Assembly: GCF_000219915.2 (NCBI RefSeq)
Contig: NC_017964.1
Location: 4,301,996 to 4,365,995 of the forward strand
Direction of reading: 5' to 3'
DNA: 64,000 nucleotides
Origin: Advenella kashmirensis WT001
GTDB lineage: Bacteria > Pseudomonadota > Gammaproteobacteria > Burkholderiales > Burkholderiaceae_B
Shown: piece after piece, positions 45,231-55,446 of the stretch
Layout of the letters: each line of letters begins with the position of its first letter
Position numbering within the stretch: position 1 is the first letter of the stretch
Notes under the pieces: model-generated
Told to the model about the DNA's origin: nothing
Seen by the model: only the letters and a program-made list of their open reading frames with translations
Database searches by the model: none
Made by a program: the position numbers and the translations under genes

Positions 45231-46270
45231 TTGTTTACTCCGGACGAGAGCCGCTTATCGGTATCAGGGGCCGCCTTGTCAAGTGCAATATTGACAGTTG
45301 CCGGCATGCCAAGACGTAGCCGGTTTTGCGGATCGTCAACCAGGATACGCACTTCATAGACCAGGCTGGTGCGCAGCTCTTCGGTCTGTACATTCTTTGG
45401 TGTAAATTCTGCCACAGGCGAAATATAGCCGACACGTCCGGAGATGGTTTCATCGGGATGGCTGTCGGTCATGATTGTGGCCGGCATATCGGGCCTGACG
45501 TGCCCGAGCTGGACTTCATTCACATAGGCTCGAACCCATTTGGGCGAGGTCAGGGCCAGGGTATAGGCAGGTTTGACCGGAGAGGCCATATCTCCGGGTT
45601 CCAGCAGCCGTGCGCGGACCACCGCATCGGTGGGTGATGTAAGGACGGACAGGGTCAATTGATGTTCCAGCAACGCCAGATTCGCTTTTGCTGCAGCCAA
45701 TTCGGCCTGTGCCTGAGCAATATCCTCGTCGCGTGGGCCGATCTGCGCCAGCTTTAAGGCCTTGCGCTGGTTTTCCAGCTGCGCCTCGGCCACCTGAGCC
45801 GAGGCCAGTGTATCGTCCACTTCCTGTTTGCTGATCGCCTGGCCACCGGAGCGCGTCGCAATGTCTTTTAACCGTTTGTGGCGGATCTGCGCCTGCCGGG
45901 CCTCAGCCTGCGCCGCCCTGACCTGGGCCTGCAACTGCTCTACTTCTTCGGGGCGGGTGCCGTTTTTCAAACGTAATAACGCCTGCTCCTGTGCAGCTAC
46001 TTGTGCCTTGGCCTGATCGGCCTGCAGTGCCAGACTGCGGGTATCCAGCGTGGCCACTACCTGGCCAGCCTTCACACTGTCGCCTTCTTCGACACGCATT
46101 TCGCGTACCCGGTCGCTGTTTTCAAAAGCCAGTGAAATCTGCCGGATATCGACATTGCCATAGAGCGTCAGATGATTGGCAGTTGGGGCAGGGCGCCCAA
46201 AAAACCACCAAGTACCTGCCGCGATGGCGATGATGCCAAGAACGACTACAACTGCAATTTTCTTATTCAT
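45227..46270 (-). CDS. HlyD family membrane fusion protein (YbhG-like)
   Basis: 347 residues from the ATG at 46270, which begins a clean signal anchor (NKKIAVVVVLGIIAIAAGTW). Then come a biotinyl-lipoyl-like half (VEEGDSVKAGQVVATLDTRS), a long coiled-coil hairpin rich in Ala/Gln/Glu (about residues 80-185, QVAAQEQALLRLKNGTRPEE) and a second lipoyl half with beta barrel (LTSPTDAVVRARLLEPGD). It links inner-membrane permeases to an outer component in efflux. A perfect palindrome and a divergent TetR gene lie just upstream. Confidence 0.9.
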   Translation of the reverse strand: MNKKIAVVVVLGIIAIAAGTWWFFGRPAPTANHLTLYGNVDIRQISLAFENSDRVREMRVEEGDSVKAGQVVATLDTRSLALQADQAKAQVAAQEQALLRLKNGTRPEEVEQLQAQVRAAQAEARQAQIRHKRLKDIATRSGGQAISKQEVDDTLASAQVAEAQLENQRKALKLAQIGPRDEDIAQAQAELAAAKANLALLEHQLTLSVLTSPTDAVVRARLLEPGDMASPVKPAYTLALTSPKWVRAYVNEVQLGHVRPDMPATIMTDSHPDETISGRVGYISPVAEFTPKNVQTEELRTSLVYEVRILVDDPQNRLRLGMPATVNIALDKAAPDTDKRLSSGVNK

Positions 46271-46326
46271 GATTGAAATAATCCGTTCACCTTGTGTGTC
46301 GGGTAAGAGCAAATGAGCTATAATTC

Positions 46327-46344
46327 TAATTCAAATTTGAATTA
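46327..46344. promoter_or_regulatory. TetR/CecR-type operator candidate
   Basis: The perfect 18-bp palindrome TAATTCAAATTTGAATTA lies 56 bases upstream of the HlyD-like start and 87 bases upstream of the TetR start, in the shared promoter region. Its size and place suit a TetR dimer site. Confidence 0.65.
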
Positions 46345-46430
46345 TATGTAAAGCACCCAGTCGTTATATTGATTCCAAATCTCATGATTGCAAAAAACAG
46401 ATCTCCCAGCCAAAGCCCCCAGGCAGCCTC

Positions 46431-47105
46431 TTGGCAGTCTCCAGTGTTCGCAGCGGTCGCGCCAGTCGTAGCGATGGCGATGCGACAGTGCGTCATATTG
46501 TTGCGCAGGCCGGCGCCCTGTTTGCCGAACGCGGCTATGCGGATACAACCAGCAAGGCAATCTGCGAAGCCGCAGGCGTTAATATGGCAGCTGTGAATTA
46601 TCATTTTGGCAGTCGTGATGGCCTGTACCTGGTTCTGCTCAAGGAAGTGCATCGCGAAGTCATGAGCCTGGATTTTGTGAGGCAGATCGGCCATAGTGCG
46701 GCGCCGCCTTCGGACAAGCTTTACCTACTGATCGAAGGGCTGTTGCGCGCAACTTATGATGCCAAAAGCTGGCATATTCGCTTGTGGGCGCGAGAATTGC
46801 TGGCGCCTTCACCCTTGCTGTCGCAAATTATGGAAGAAGACACGCTGCCCAAGTTCGAGGTATTACGCGATGTCATTATGGAGCTGACCGGCATGCAGGT
46901 AGCCGATCCGCAGTTGCTACGCTCCGTGTTAAGCGTCATCGGGCCGGTTATGATGCTGTTGATACTGGACCGGCGTATTGCCACCCCGATACAGCCGCTG
47001 TATTCGCACTCGGTCGAAGATATGGCTCGTCACATGCATACGTTTACGATAGCCGGATTGCAGGCGATCGCGCAACAGGCTGGCTATCCAGGCCCCGTAG
47101 CGTAA
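46431..47105 (+). CDS. TetR family transcriptional regulator (CecR-like)
   Basis: 224 residues from a TTG at 46431. The helix-turn-helix is clear (IVAQAGALFAERGYADTTSK, then AICEAAGVNMAAVNYHFGSR), followed by the ligand-binding domain with the DUF1956/CecR-type C-terminus (RLWARELLAPSPLLSQIMEE). The TTG has a weak ribosome-binding site; an ATG at 46384 in another frame (MIAKNRSPSQSPQAAS) would be the natural start if one base is wrong near 46430, as in other genes here. Its divergent placement beside a YbhGFSR-like exporter matches the CecR arrangement of E. coli. Confidence 0.87.
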   Translation: MAVSSVRSGRASRSDGDATVRHIVAQAGALFAERGYADTTSKAICEAAGVNMAAVNYHFGSRDGLYLVLLKEVHREVMSLDFVRQIGHSAAPPSDKLYLLIEGLLRATYDAKSWHIRLWARELLAPSPLLSQIMEEDTLPKFEVLRDVIMELTGMQVADPQLLRSVLSVIGPVMMLLILDRRIATPIQPLYSHSVEDMARHMHTFTIAGLQAIAQQAGYPGPVA

Positions 47106-47109
47106 TTGA

Positions 47110-48305
47110 TTACGCTACCTTCAGCACCCCGGCTGCCGCCAGGCGGGCGATCTCGGCGGCTTCGTAACCCAGATCACGCAATACGCTCTCGGTGTGTTCG
47201 CCAATACGCGCGATGGGCTGCCGTGGCTGCAGACGCTGGCCGTCCATGCTGATCGGCAACAGGGGCATGGGCGTTTCTGATCCGTCTTCCAGTACCTGAC
47301 GGCCCAGGCCACCGCTTTGCTGTAGGTGCGGGTCATCGAACAGTTCTTCAGGCTTGGTAATATAGGCAAACGGGATTTGCCGGGCTTCAAATATGGGCGC
47401 GAGCGCTTCGGCCTCCATATTCTTGAGCGTAGCGCCCAGTTCTGGAATCAGCCAGTCGCGCGCGAGCACACGATCGTTATTGGTTTTCAGGCGCGGGTCG
47501 AGATACAGATCAGGGCGCTGCAGAATCTCGCACAGTTCCTTCCATGGCGCATCGCCCGTTGCGGCGATAAACATGAGGCGGCCACCGGCCAGTTCGAAGG
47601 TATCATAAATACCCCAGGCGCTGATGCGTTCGGGCATGGGGTTGGCGGCCACACCTGTGACCGCATACTGTTGCATATGCTGGGCCGAGAGCAGCACGCA
47701 GTTTTCAAATAGCGCGCTTTGAATTTCTTTGCCCCGGCCGGTGCTGTTACGCTGAAATAGCGCGGCCAGGACACCCAGCGCACCGAACATGCCGCCCATG
47801 ATGTCGTTTACCGAGGTGCCGGCACGCAGGGTCGGCCCACGGGACCCGTCATATAGGCCAGGCCGGCCATCATCTGCACCACTTCATCCAGGGCCAGGCG
47901 TTTCTCGTAAGGCCCCTGCAAAAAGCCCTTGTGCGACACATAAATAAGCCCCGGATTGCGCGCCTTCAGGCTGTCGTAATCAAGGCCCAGTGAAGCCATG
48001 CGGCCGGGCTTGAAGTTTTCGACAAAAACGTCTGCTGAATCAACCAGTTTCAGGACAGCATCAATGGCCTGCTGGTCTTTTATGTCAACCGAAATACTTT
48101 TCTTGTTGCGATTGAAGGTGCGGAAAAAACCGGCGCCGGCGCCCAGCAGTTCGCGGGTCTTGTCGCCGGTAAGCGGCTCTACTTTGATGACTTCGGCGCC
48201 CAGATCGGCCAGAATCATTCCGCAGGTAGGGCCCATGACCATATGGGACATTTCAACGACGCGGATACCTTCCAGGGGCAATGCTTGCGATGTGACAGAA
48301 TTCAT
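47110..48305 (-). CDS. CaiB/BaiF family III CoA-transferase, one frameshift as read
   Basis: The N-terminal part starts LEGIRVVEMSHMVMGPTCGM, ILADLGAEVIKVEPLTGD, and contains FRTFNRNKKSISVDI with the family N-R-x-K motif and DVFVENFKPGRMASLGLDY, where the catalytic aspartate lies just after VEN. Near 47822 a missing C in GRP-LRAGTSVNDIM splits the frame; restored, the protein has about 398 residues and ends AAEIARLAAAGVLKVA. Such enzymes move CoA between acids without a free energy cost. The start overlaps the end of the HMG-CoA-lyase-like gene, suggesting that the acid is activated and then cleaved. Confidence 0.88.
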
Positions 48306-49230
48306 TGTGTTGCTCTTTGCTGCGTGAATGTGTTGGGCAGACCTGCCCGATTAATAAAGCCGTACAGGGGTTCCTGCGGCAAGGCCTGTGAGAGGATTTG
48401 CCGGCAGGTCAGCAGGCTTTGAACTGAAATACCGGTGTGATAGCCCATTGATTCGAGCATGAACACCAGGTCTTCGGTAACCACATTGCCGGTGGCGCCA
48501 GGCGCATGCGGGCAGCCGCCGATGCCGGCCAGTGAGGCATCAAATTCCCGGATGCCGTTTTGCAATGCGATAACCGTATTGGCCAGGCCCATACCACGGG
48601 TGTCATGAAAATGCATGCTGCGCAAACGCTCGCCTGCTACCGAACGCACCGCCGTAATGACCTGCTGCACCTGCGCAGGCGTGGCGTGCCCCGTTGTATC
48701 GGCAAGCGCCACGGTATCGGCGCCTGCTGCGATACTGCCGCGTACGACATTGCATACGTCATCTACCGGCACTTCCCCCTGCAGCGTACAACCGAACACG
48801 GTAGACAGGCCCGCGATCAGCGTCGTGCGAGCACCGTGGGCTTCAATCAGTTCACGGATACGGCCGAACTCCTGCACCATCTCCATGGGTGTGCGCCGGA
48901 CATTGGCCAGGCTGTGCTGCGTACTGACAGAGATCGGCGCCACGATGCGGTGTACGCCGGCCTTCAGGCGTTTTCGGCGCCTTTCAGGTTGGGCACCAGC
49001 GCGGTGACGGTCAGCCCATCAAACTGCAGGGCATAGTCCACGATTTGCGCGGCGTCGGCCAACTGGGGCAACAGCCTGGGTGGAACGAACGAGGTAACTT
49101 CGATCTGGCGCAAGCCGGCATCGTATGCGGCGCTGATCCAGCGCTTCTTGGCTTCGGTCGGCATGGTGGTGGCGATGCTTTGCAGGCCATCGCGCAAGCC
49201 AACCTCCTGAATGTGGACATGATCTGTCAT
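48302..49230 (-). CDS. HMG-CoA lyase family enzyme, one frameshift as read
   Basis: The start VHIQEVGLRDGLQSIATTMP carries the G-L-R-D-G metal and catalytic motif. Near 48965 a missing C between AENA and LKAGVHRIVAPISVS breaks the frame. After it come ALADTTGHATPAQV, the metal motif MHFHDTRGMGLAN and the signature GIGGCPHAPGATGNVVTEDL with the catalytic cysteine. The repaired length is about 309 residues. HMG-CoA lyases split HMG-CoA to acetoacetate and acetyl-CoA; relatives act on similar branched 3-hydroxyacyl-CoAs. The adjoining CoA-transferase suggests a 3-hydroxy-3-methyl-diacid substrate (inference). Confidence 0.88.
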
Positions 49231-49347
49231 GACGGTTCCTTTACATTGATGGGAACAGTCTACGACGAATTGCCGTCTGCGGTAATGCCCGGATGGTCAT
49301 GGTAACCATCAGGTTTCGTTATGGTTGGCGCGCTCCTGGCCTTTGCT

Positions 49348-50307
49348 CTACCCGGGCAAGTTACTGCCGGCCTGGGCCTGCAGATGATCAAAGAGCTTCT
49401 GGGCCGAGCCCGACAGCGCTTCGTTGGCGCGGGTACACAGCACGAAGTTGCGCCGCGCCCATGGATCGTCCAGCGGGATCAGCTCCAGATCATAAAGCCT
49501 GACATAGCGCTCCACGGCTTCGCGGGGCAGCGCCGCAATGCCCAGATTGGCTTCAATCAGCCGATAGGCCGCGTCAAAGGAACTGACATGTGTGCGATAG
49601 GTCAAGGTCTTGCCCTGACGGCCCGCGATATGCGACATCAGCGTATTCATGGAGGTTTGCATGGAAAAGCCGATTTGCGGATAGTCCAGCGTTTGCTCGA
49701 ACATAAGCGATTTTTTGCCGGCCAGCGGGTGCGCCTTGTTGACCACGATCGCGAAATGGTCGTAGCGGTAGGGCGTCACACAGGTATTGCCGGTGGGCAC
49801 GAAATCGCGGCAAATGCCGATATCGGCGTTGCCTTCTTCAATTTTCCTGGGTATATCACTACTGAAATGCTCTTCGAGATCAACCTGGATGTTCGGGTGG
49901 GCTTCCAGGAATGAGGTCAGGTCCGCCGGCAAAAATTCCATGATGGCCGAGACGTTGGACAGCAGTCGCACATGGCCCTTGACGCCCAGGGCGTGCTCAC
50001 TCAATTCGCTTTGCAGCTTGCGATAGTCCACCATGATACTGCGGGCGTGTTTTAGCAGTACCTGACCGGCTGACGTAGGGGTTACACCACGCTGGCTGCG
50101 CAACAACAGCGGTGCACCAATTTTTCTTTCTATTTCTACCATGCGCTTGCTGACGGCAGCAGCAGACAGTAACTCCCGCTCGCCGGCACGGGCAATGCTG
50201 CCGGTTTCACACACGGCGATGAACAGATACAGGGACGTAGGATCAATGGACCACAAATCAAACTCGCGAAAATCAGGTTTGATCGGGATTAGAGCATCGG
50301 TAGCCAT
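49348..50307 (-). CDS. LysR family transcriptional regulator
   Basis: 319 residues from the ATG at 50307; a longer frame upstream lacks the family start. The helix-turn-helix is LYLFIAVCETGSIARAGERE, LLSAAAVSKRMVEIERKIGA, and the effector domain follows (LPADLTSFLEAHPNIQVDLE). The frame is intact. It lies between the HMG-CoA-lyase-like gene and a Bug protein gene, all on the minus strand, and probably controls this catabolic set. It is similar in layout to the LysR gene at 59.9-60.75 kb. Confidence 0.88.
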   Translation of the reverse strand: MATDALIPIKPDFREFDLWSIDPTSLYLFIAVCETGSIARAGERELLSAAAVSKRMVEIERKIGAPLLLRSQRGVTPTSAGQVLLKHARSIMVDYRKLQSELSEHALGVKGHVRLLSNVSAIMEFLPADLTSFLEAHPNIQVDLEEHFSSDIPRKIEEGNADIGICRDFVPTGNTCVTPYRYDHFAIVVNKAHPLAGKKSLMFEQTLDYPQIGFSMQTSMNTLMSHIAGRQGKTLTYRTHVSSFDAAYRLIEANLGIAALPREAVERYVRLYDLELIPLDDPWARRNFVLCTRANEALSGSAQKLFDHLQAQAGSNLPG

Positions 50308-50430
50308 GTAAGTAAATAGTGAAAAACCATGCAAGAGCACAGCAGCCGCCAACCTGGCTACCTTGATAAAGCCGTCAGGAGCGCGGCAGGGCCATTTTAC
50401 CGACCCGGCCTGCTCCAAGTATTAACTGCC

Positions 50431-51384
50431 TTATTTGAGCAGCGCTGCGCTCTCGTCGATGTCTTTTTGAATGGTTTTGCCAAACGTTTGAGGATCGGAG
50501 ACAACAATATTGAAGCCAAGGCGTTCGAGCTTGTCTTTGACCTCTGCTGTGGCAAACACATCCTTGACGGTGGCCTGCAGCTTATCGCGAATGTCATCGG
50601 GCAGGTTGGCCGGAGCGATCATGCCAAGCCAGGGTTCGTAAACATAGTCGGTAACCCCTGCTTCGATTAATGTGGGCAGATCAGGCAGGATCTGGCTGCG
50701 TTTGGAAGACGTTACTGCCAGACCGCGCAGCATGCCACCCTTGATTTGTTCCGAAACGCTGGCCACGGCCAGAAAGGCGACCTGGATCTGGTTGGAGACC
50801 AGATCATTCACAATTGTATTGCCGCCCTTATAGGGAATATGGGTCATTTGCACACCCGCACGCTTCTCGAAAAGTACACCGGCCAGATGCAGGGCCGTGC
50901 CGACACCGGCCGATCCGTAATTGAGGCGTTTGGGCTCTTTCCTGGCCGCGGCAATCAGCTCGTCCAGGGTTTTGTAGGGTGATGTATTGGGTACGGCAAT
51001 TACCAGCGGCGAGGTCACCAGATTGGATATCGGGGTAATGTCCTTCACTGAATCGTAGGGCAGGTTCTTGTGCAGGCTTGGGTTGACCGCATGGTTCGAG
51101 GAGATCAGCTCCAGGGTATAGCCATCGGGTTTGGCGCGAACCAGTTCGCGAGTGCCGGATATGTTGGATGCGCCGGCCAGGTTTTCCACCACGACAGATT
51201 GCTTGAGGGCCTGCCCCATGCTGGGTGCAAAGGTGCGGGCCAGGTTATCCAGCCCCGAGCCGGGTGAACTGGGCACAATCAGCCGAATGGGACGTTCAGA
51301 AAAACTGACTTCGGCCTGGGCAGCAGGCGCAAGCCCGAGTGCAACGGCACAGGTCAGCAGGAAAAAAGAGGGGTTCAGACGCAT
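50431..51384 (-). CDS. Bug family (TctC-type) periplasmic solute-binding protein
   Basis: 317 residues from the ATG at 51384, with GGAG ahead. A signal peptide (NPSFFLLTCAVALGLAPAAQA) ends near residue 24. Hallmarks are RPIRLIVPSSPGSGLDNLAR, VVENLAGASNISGTRELVRA, KPDGYTLELISSNHAVNPSL and the ligand loop HIPYKGGNTIVNDLVSNQIQ. Bug proteins bind carboxylates and are greatly expanded in Alcaligenaceae; many lack an adjacent membrane permease, as here. It likely captures the acid that the neighbouring enzymes degrade. Confidence 0.92.
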   Translation of the reverse strand: MRLNPSFFLLTCAVALGLAPAAQAEVSFSERPIRLIVPSSPGSGLDNLARTFAPSMGQALKQSVVVENLAGASNISGTRELVRAKPDGYTLELISSNHAVNPSLHKNLPYDSVKDITPISNLVTSPLVIAVPNTSPYKTLDELIAAARKEPKRLNYGSAGVGTALHLAGVLFEKRAGVQMTHIPYKGGNTIVNDLVSNQIQVAFLAVASVSEQIKGGMLRGLAVTSSKRSQILPDLPTLIEAGVTDYVYEPWLGMIAPANLPDDIRDKLQATVKDVFATAEVKDKLERLGFNIVVSDPQTFGKTIQKDIDESAALLK

Positions 51385-51876
51385 AAAGTTTGTCTCCGTG
51401 TTGGTGATCACGGCGCAATCACCACTGTGTTTATTTTGTAATTGAATCCTGTTGCCGTACAGGAAAGGCGCCGATTGTAACGCCATGGCCACCCGTAACA
51501 GCTTCGGTTGAAGTCTAAGCCGGATTTTGCGTCTGTGTAAGCTACCAAAAGTCATGGACAACATCACCTTTGGTGATGGCAGAGCGCTGGTCGCGAGTTG
51601 AGCGCCAACTTCGAGGGGGCGCTCGCGCAGTCAAGGTGCTCATGGACAACGTAGCCGCCAGTGGTGTCAGGTCGACTCCAATCACAAATGAAAGCGCGAG
51701 GGTAAACACCTCCTGCGGCGCGGGTTTTTGCCCGGCGGCTTGAAACCGGGTGATTGCTTGCACGGTACGAGATAGCAGCGTTCACAAACTTTCAAAGCCC
51801 GGCAGCGGCGTTTGCCTAGAATGAATACTTACATTTGCTTGCTGCCACAAGGCGGCCCTCACATACAAAGCGATCT
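51385..51876. other. divergent gap between Bug gene and MmgE/PrpD gene
   Basis: About 490 bases with no recognisable gene; short frames at 51540-51790 on the minus strand have no motifs. Both promoters must lie here. The LysR protein encoded beside it is the obvious candidate regulator; I could not fix a binding site. Confidence 0.4.
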
Positions 51877-53218
51877 ATGCTCATACATGAACTTGCTCAA
51901 TACGGCGCCCGGGAAAGCGGTGAACGCACGCTGACCGAACCGGTACTTCATCATACGAAGCGGGCCGTGCTTGACTGGCTGGCCGCGCTGTATCCCGGTA
52001 CGCGCATGTCCCCCGGTGTAGAACTGGTTCAGGCGCATACGGATGAAACCGGTGTCGGTTTTGCCCGCCTGCCTGGGTTTGGCACTACTACCTTTCCGGC
52101 CACAGCCGCCTGGATCAACGGCAGTGTGTCGCATACGGTGGAGTTCGATGATATTTTCCGGGATGGTGTCTATCACCCGGGCTGCCCTGTCATATCGGCA
52201 GCACTGGCGGCGGCCGATACGCGAGACGCTGACGGCCTGGCGTTTATGACGGCGATCGTGGTGGGGTATGAAATATCTACCCGACTGGCTGCCGCCATTC
52301 AACCTGCGCACTATCGCTATTTTCATACGACGGGAACGGTTGGCAGTATTGGCGCCGCCGCAGCCGTGGCAGCGCTGTATGCGCCCGGCGATCAGACCGT
52401 GATGCAACATGCGATCGCTACTGCAGCGACGTTTGCTGCCGGCTTGCAACAAGCGTTCCGCTCCGACGCCATGACCAAGGCCCTACATGCCGGGCATGCT
52501 GCCGCGGTGGGCATACGGGCGGGCACAGCCGCCGCGGCCGGCGTAACCGGCGTGGCCGACATTCTGGAAGGTGAGGCTGGCTTTGCTGCGGCATTGGGTG
52601 GAACGCTGAATCTTCCGCTGGTGACCGCCGGGCTGGGCGTGGACTACAACATTACCCGCATTACCCAGAAAAATCATGGCTGTTGCGGCCATACCTTTGC
52701 TTCCATCGATGCCGCACTCGCGCTGCAGCAGGAACATGGGATCCAGCCGAATGACATCGCATCGATCCACATTGCAACCTATCAAACGGCGATCAACGTG
52801 ACTGGAAATGCGGATCCGCTCACGGCATTTGAAGGCAAATTCAGCTTGCCCTATGTGGTTGCCATGCGCTGCGTCATGGGTCGGTCAGGCTGAACGCCTT
52901 CGATACTGAGCGACTCACCGATACGGATACGCGCGCCCTGATGAAAAAAATCTCGTTGACTGCAGATGAGGCGCTGACCGCCGCGTTCCCGCGCCACCGC
53001 TCCTCGCGTGTGACGATTGTGATGAACAGTGGCCAGGCTCACGAATACTATGCCCAGGATCGTAAAGGGGATCCGGAATGTCCGCTAGACGATAACGAAC
53101 TTAATGACAAATATGATGAGCTGGTCACGCCGGTGCTGGGCGCCAGGCTGCGGCCGCACTCAAATCGCAGGTCTGGATGCTTGAAGCCCTGCAGGTACGG
53201 CAGCTGTCGCTTGGCTGA
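51877..53218 (+). CDS. MmgE/PrpD family dehydratase-like protein, two frameshifts as read
   Basis: The start MLIHELAQYGARESGERTLT at 51877 is chosen over 51835 because families begin near it. Core motifs include HHTKRAVLDWLAALYPGTRM, WINGSVSHTVEFDDIFRDGV, DAMTKALHAGHAAAVGIRAG and KNHGCCGHTFASIDAAL. Near 52880 a G is missing (VMG-SVRLNAFDTERL) and near 53143 one more base (VLGA-QAALKSQVWMLEAL), after which the protein ends at 53218. The repaired length is about 447 residues, normal for 2-methylcitrate dehydratase/aconitate decarboxylase relatives. It probably dehydrates or decarboxylates a tricarboxylate-like intermediate; the exact substrate is unknown. Confidence 0.86.
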
Positions 53219-53251
53219 TGCTAAACACAATAAAAATTTCATAATGAAGTA

Positions 53252-55408
53252 GTGGTAATGATGATGACACATGACGATCCAAATCAGCGCAGCGCTTGTT
53301 CTTCGACGCGTCGAACCTTTAACAGGGCCTTGCTCAATCCCGCGTCGGTCGCCCTCATTGGCGCCTCGAGCAATCAGAAAAAAAATACCGCCCGCCCCTT
53401 GCATTTCATGCAGAAACACGGCTTTGCCGGCACGATTTATCCGGTCAATCCGTCAGCCACGCATATCAATGGTGTCAAAGCCTGGGGCAACATCGACCAG
53501 CTCCCCGACAACGTGGATCATGCCTTTGTGATGATTGACAGTGCCGGAGTGGCCGACGTGGTGGAGCAATGCGCCCGTAAAGGTATCGGCGTGATTACCA
53601 TCTACTCCGACGGCTTTGCCGAGGCGGGTGATGAAGGCATCCAAAGGCAACGGGACCTGTGTGTGACCGCAAGACGTCTGGGTGTACGAGTGCTGGGGCC
53701 CAACAGTATAGGCCTGGCCAACGTGCACAGCGGTGGCGTCATTTCTGTTAATGCCGCGTTCGAAATGGATAATCTGACAGCGGGCGATATCGGCATTATT
53801 TCGCAGAGTGGCTCGATGATGGGCTCGCTCATGTCCCGTGCCGCAGCGCGCGGTTTTGGTTTTTCCCACCTGGTCTCTGTTGGCAATGAAAGCGATATTT
53901 CCGTTGGTGAAATACTGGACGCCATGGTGGATGATGATGCGACCCGCGTGATACTGCTGTTTCTGGAAACCCTAAGGGATGTAGACACCTTAAGCGGCGC
54001 GCTGGAACGGGCGCGCAGCGCCGGCAAGCCGGTGATTGCATACAAGCTGGGGCGCTCGGAGCAAGGAGATGCATTGTCGCAATCGCACACCGGTGCCATT
54101 GCCGGCAATGACGCGGCCATGGACGCTTATTTTCGGGCGCATGGCGTCATACGCGTCAATATGCTGGAAGCGCTTTTTGAGATCGCGCCACTGGCTGCGC
54201 GCTATGCGCATTTGCGGCCACAGGCCTGGTGCGATACGCCGGCGCGTGTGGCGGTCATTACCACCACCGGCGGGGGCGCGGCAACCGTGGTCGATAACCT
54301 GGGCCTGCGCGGGTTTGTTGCGGTTGCTCCGCCTGCGCAATTCATTTCGCATATGGCCTCGCGAGGCCTGAACATACGCCAGACGCCGGTCATAGACCTG
54401 ACCCTGGCGGCAAGCAGTGAACAGTACCAGGACTTGCTGACCGAAATCATGCAGACCGACTGGTGCGACGCGGTGTTATGCATCGCCGGCTCTTCGGCGC
54501 AATTTCATCCGCAATATGCGGTCCAGCCCATACTGAATGCAGTTGCAACCGAGCACGGTAACAGCAAACCATTGGTGGCGTTCCTGTCGCCAGAAGCACA
54601 GGCTTCTTTGCAGTTGCTGCAAAAAAACACCGTCGCTGCCTTCCGTACTCCCGAATCATGCGCCGACGCATTGGCCGCGTTTTTCGTGCCGCTGGTAAAG
54701 CGCCAGACAGGGCCATTGCCGCCTGTGATGTTGCCAGACGGCTGCCCGGCTGGCGGCAACTTGAGCGAGCCGGAGGCCATGTCGGTCTTTGCTGCGCTGG
54801 GCATTGATGTGGTTGCTTCCGCCATGGTGCAACCGCATGCGCCTGACCATTCAATTAACTATCCGGTGGTACTGAAGGTTGTCTCGCGGGACATTCTTCA
54901 TAAAACCGAAGCTGGTGGCGTCAAGGTTGGCATTGATTCGGACGAATCTCTGGCGGCTGCGTTGAACACGATGGCTGATCAGGTCAAGACCCATTGCCCA
55001 CAAGCTGTGATAGACGGCTATATGGTTCAGAAAATGGAAGGCCGCCTGATCGAATTGATGCTGGGCTATCGGCACGACCCGCTGGTTGGCCCGACCGTGA
55101 TGCTCGGCGCCGGTGGCATCACGGCTGAACTCAAACCCGATTTTTCACTGCGCCTTGCGCCAGTGACCGAGCAAGTGGCCTGGCAGATGATCCATGAAGT
55201 GAAACATACGCAATTGATCCGCGGCTACCGCCACTTGCCGCCAGGGGATTGCAACGCGCTGGCCCGCGCCATTGTTGCCATCTCCAGGCTGGCGCTGATC
55301 GACTCTCAACCGGTGACCGAAGCTGAGATCAACCCGCTGTTTGTGCGAGCAGACGGCGTTGTCGCGGTTGATGCCGTTGTCCGTTTGCGCGAAATATCAC
55401 ATTTGTAA
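53252..55408 (+). CDS. acyl-CoA synthetase (NDP-forming), single-chain acetate-CoA ligase type
   Basis: 718 residues, intact. The order is a CoA-binding domain (PASVALIGASSNQKKNTARP, IYPVNPSATHINGVKAW), a succinyl-CoA-ligase-like flavodoxin domain (GIISQSGSMMGSLMSRAAAR and the phospho-histidine loop SQSHTGAIAGND) and a C-terminal ATP-grasp domain (YPVVLKVVSRDILHKTEAGG, VGPTVMLGAGGITAELK). The enzyme makes an acyl-CoA from acid, CoA and ATP, giving ADP. The start may be the third or fourth ATG rather than the first. It is followed 38 bases on by the acyl-CoA dehydrogenase gene and probably supplies its substrate. Confidence 0.9.
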   Translation: MVMMMTHDDPNQRSACSSTRRTFNRALLNPASVALIGASSNQKKNTARPLHFMQKHGFAGTIYPVNPSATHINGVKAWGNIDQLPDNVDHAFVMIDSAGVADVVEQCARKGIGVITIYSDGFAEAGDEGIQRQRDLCVTARRLGVRVLGPNSIGLANVHSGGVISVNAAFEMDNLTAGDIGIISQSGSMMGSLMSRAAARGFGFSHLVSVGNESDISVGEILDAMVDDDATRVILLFLETLRDVDTLSGALERARSAGKPVIAYKLGRSEQGDALSQSHTGAIAGNDAAMDAYFRAHGVIRVNMLEALFEIAPLAARYAHLRPQAWCDTPARVAVITTTGGGAATVVDNLGLRGFVAVAPPAQFISHMASRGLNIRQTPVIDLTLAASSEQYQDLLTEIMQTDWCDAVLCIAGSSAQFHPQYAVQPILNAVATEHGNSKPLVAFLSPEAQASLQLLQKNTVAAFRTPESCADALAAFFVPLVKRQTGPLPPVMLPDGCPAGGNLSEPEAMSVFAALGIDVVASAMVQPHAPDHSINYPVVLKVVSRDILHKTEAGGVKVGIDSDESLAAALNTMADQVKTHCPQAVIDGYMVQKMEGRLIELMLGYRHDPLVGPTVMLGAGGITAELKPDFSLRLAPVTEQVAWQMIHEVKHTQLIRGYRHLPPGDCNALARAIVAISRLALIDSQPVTEAEINPLFVRADGVVAVDAVVRLREISHL

Positions 55409-55446
55409 TAACTATCAAACAAGTTTATAGCAGGAGTATAAAAGAC

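Noticed and set aside
51542..51785. Short minus-strand frames, considered as a transposase remnant
   Set aside because: No DDE or helix-turn-helix pattern and no terminal inverted repeats could be seen.
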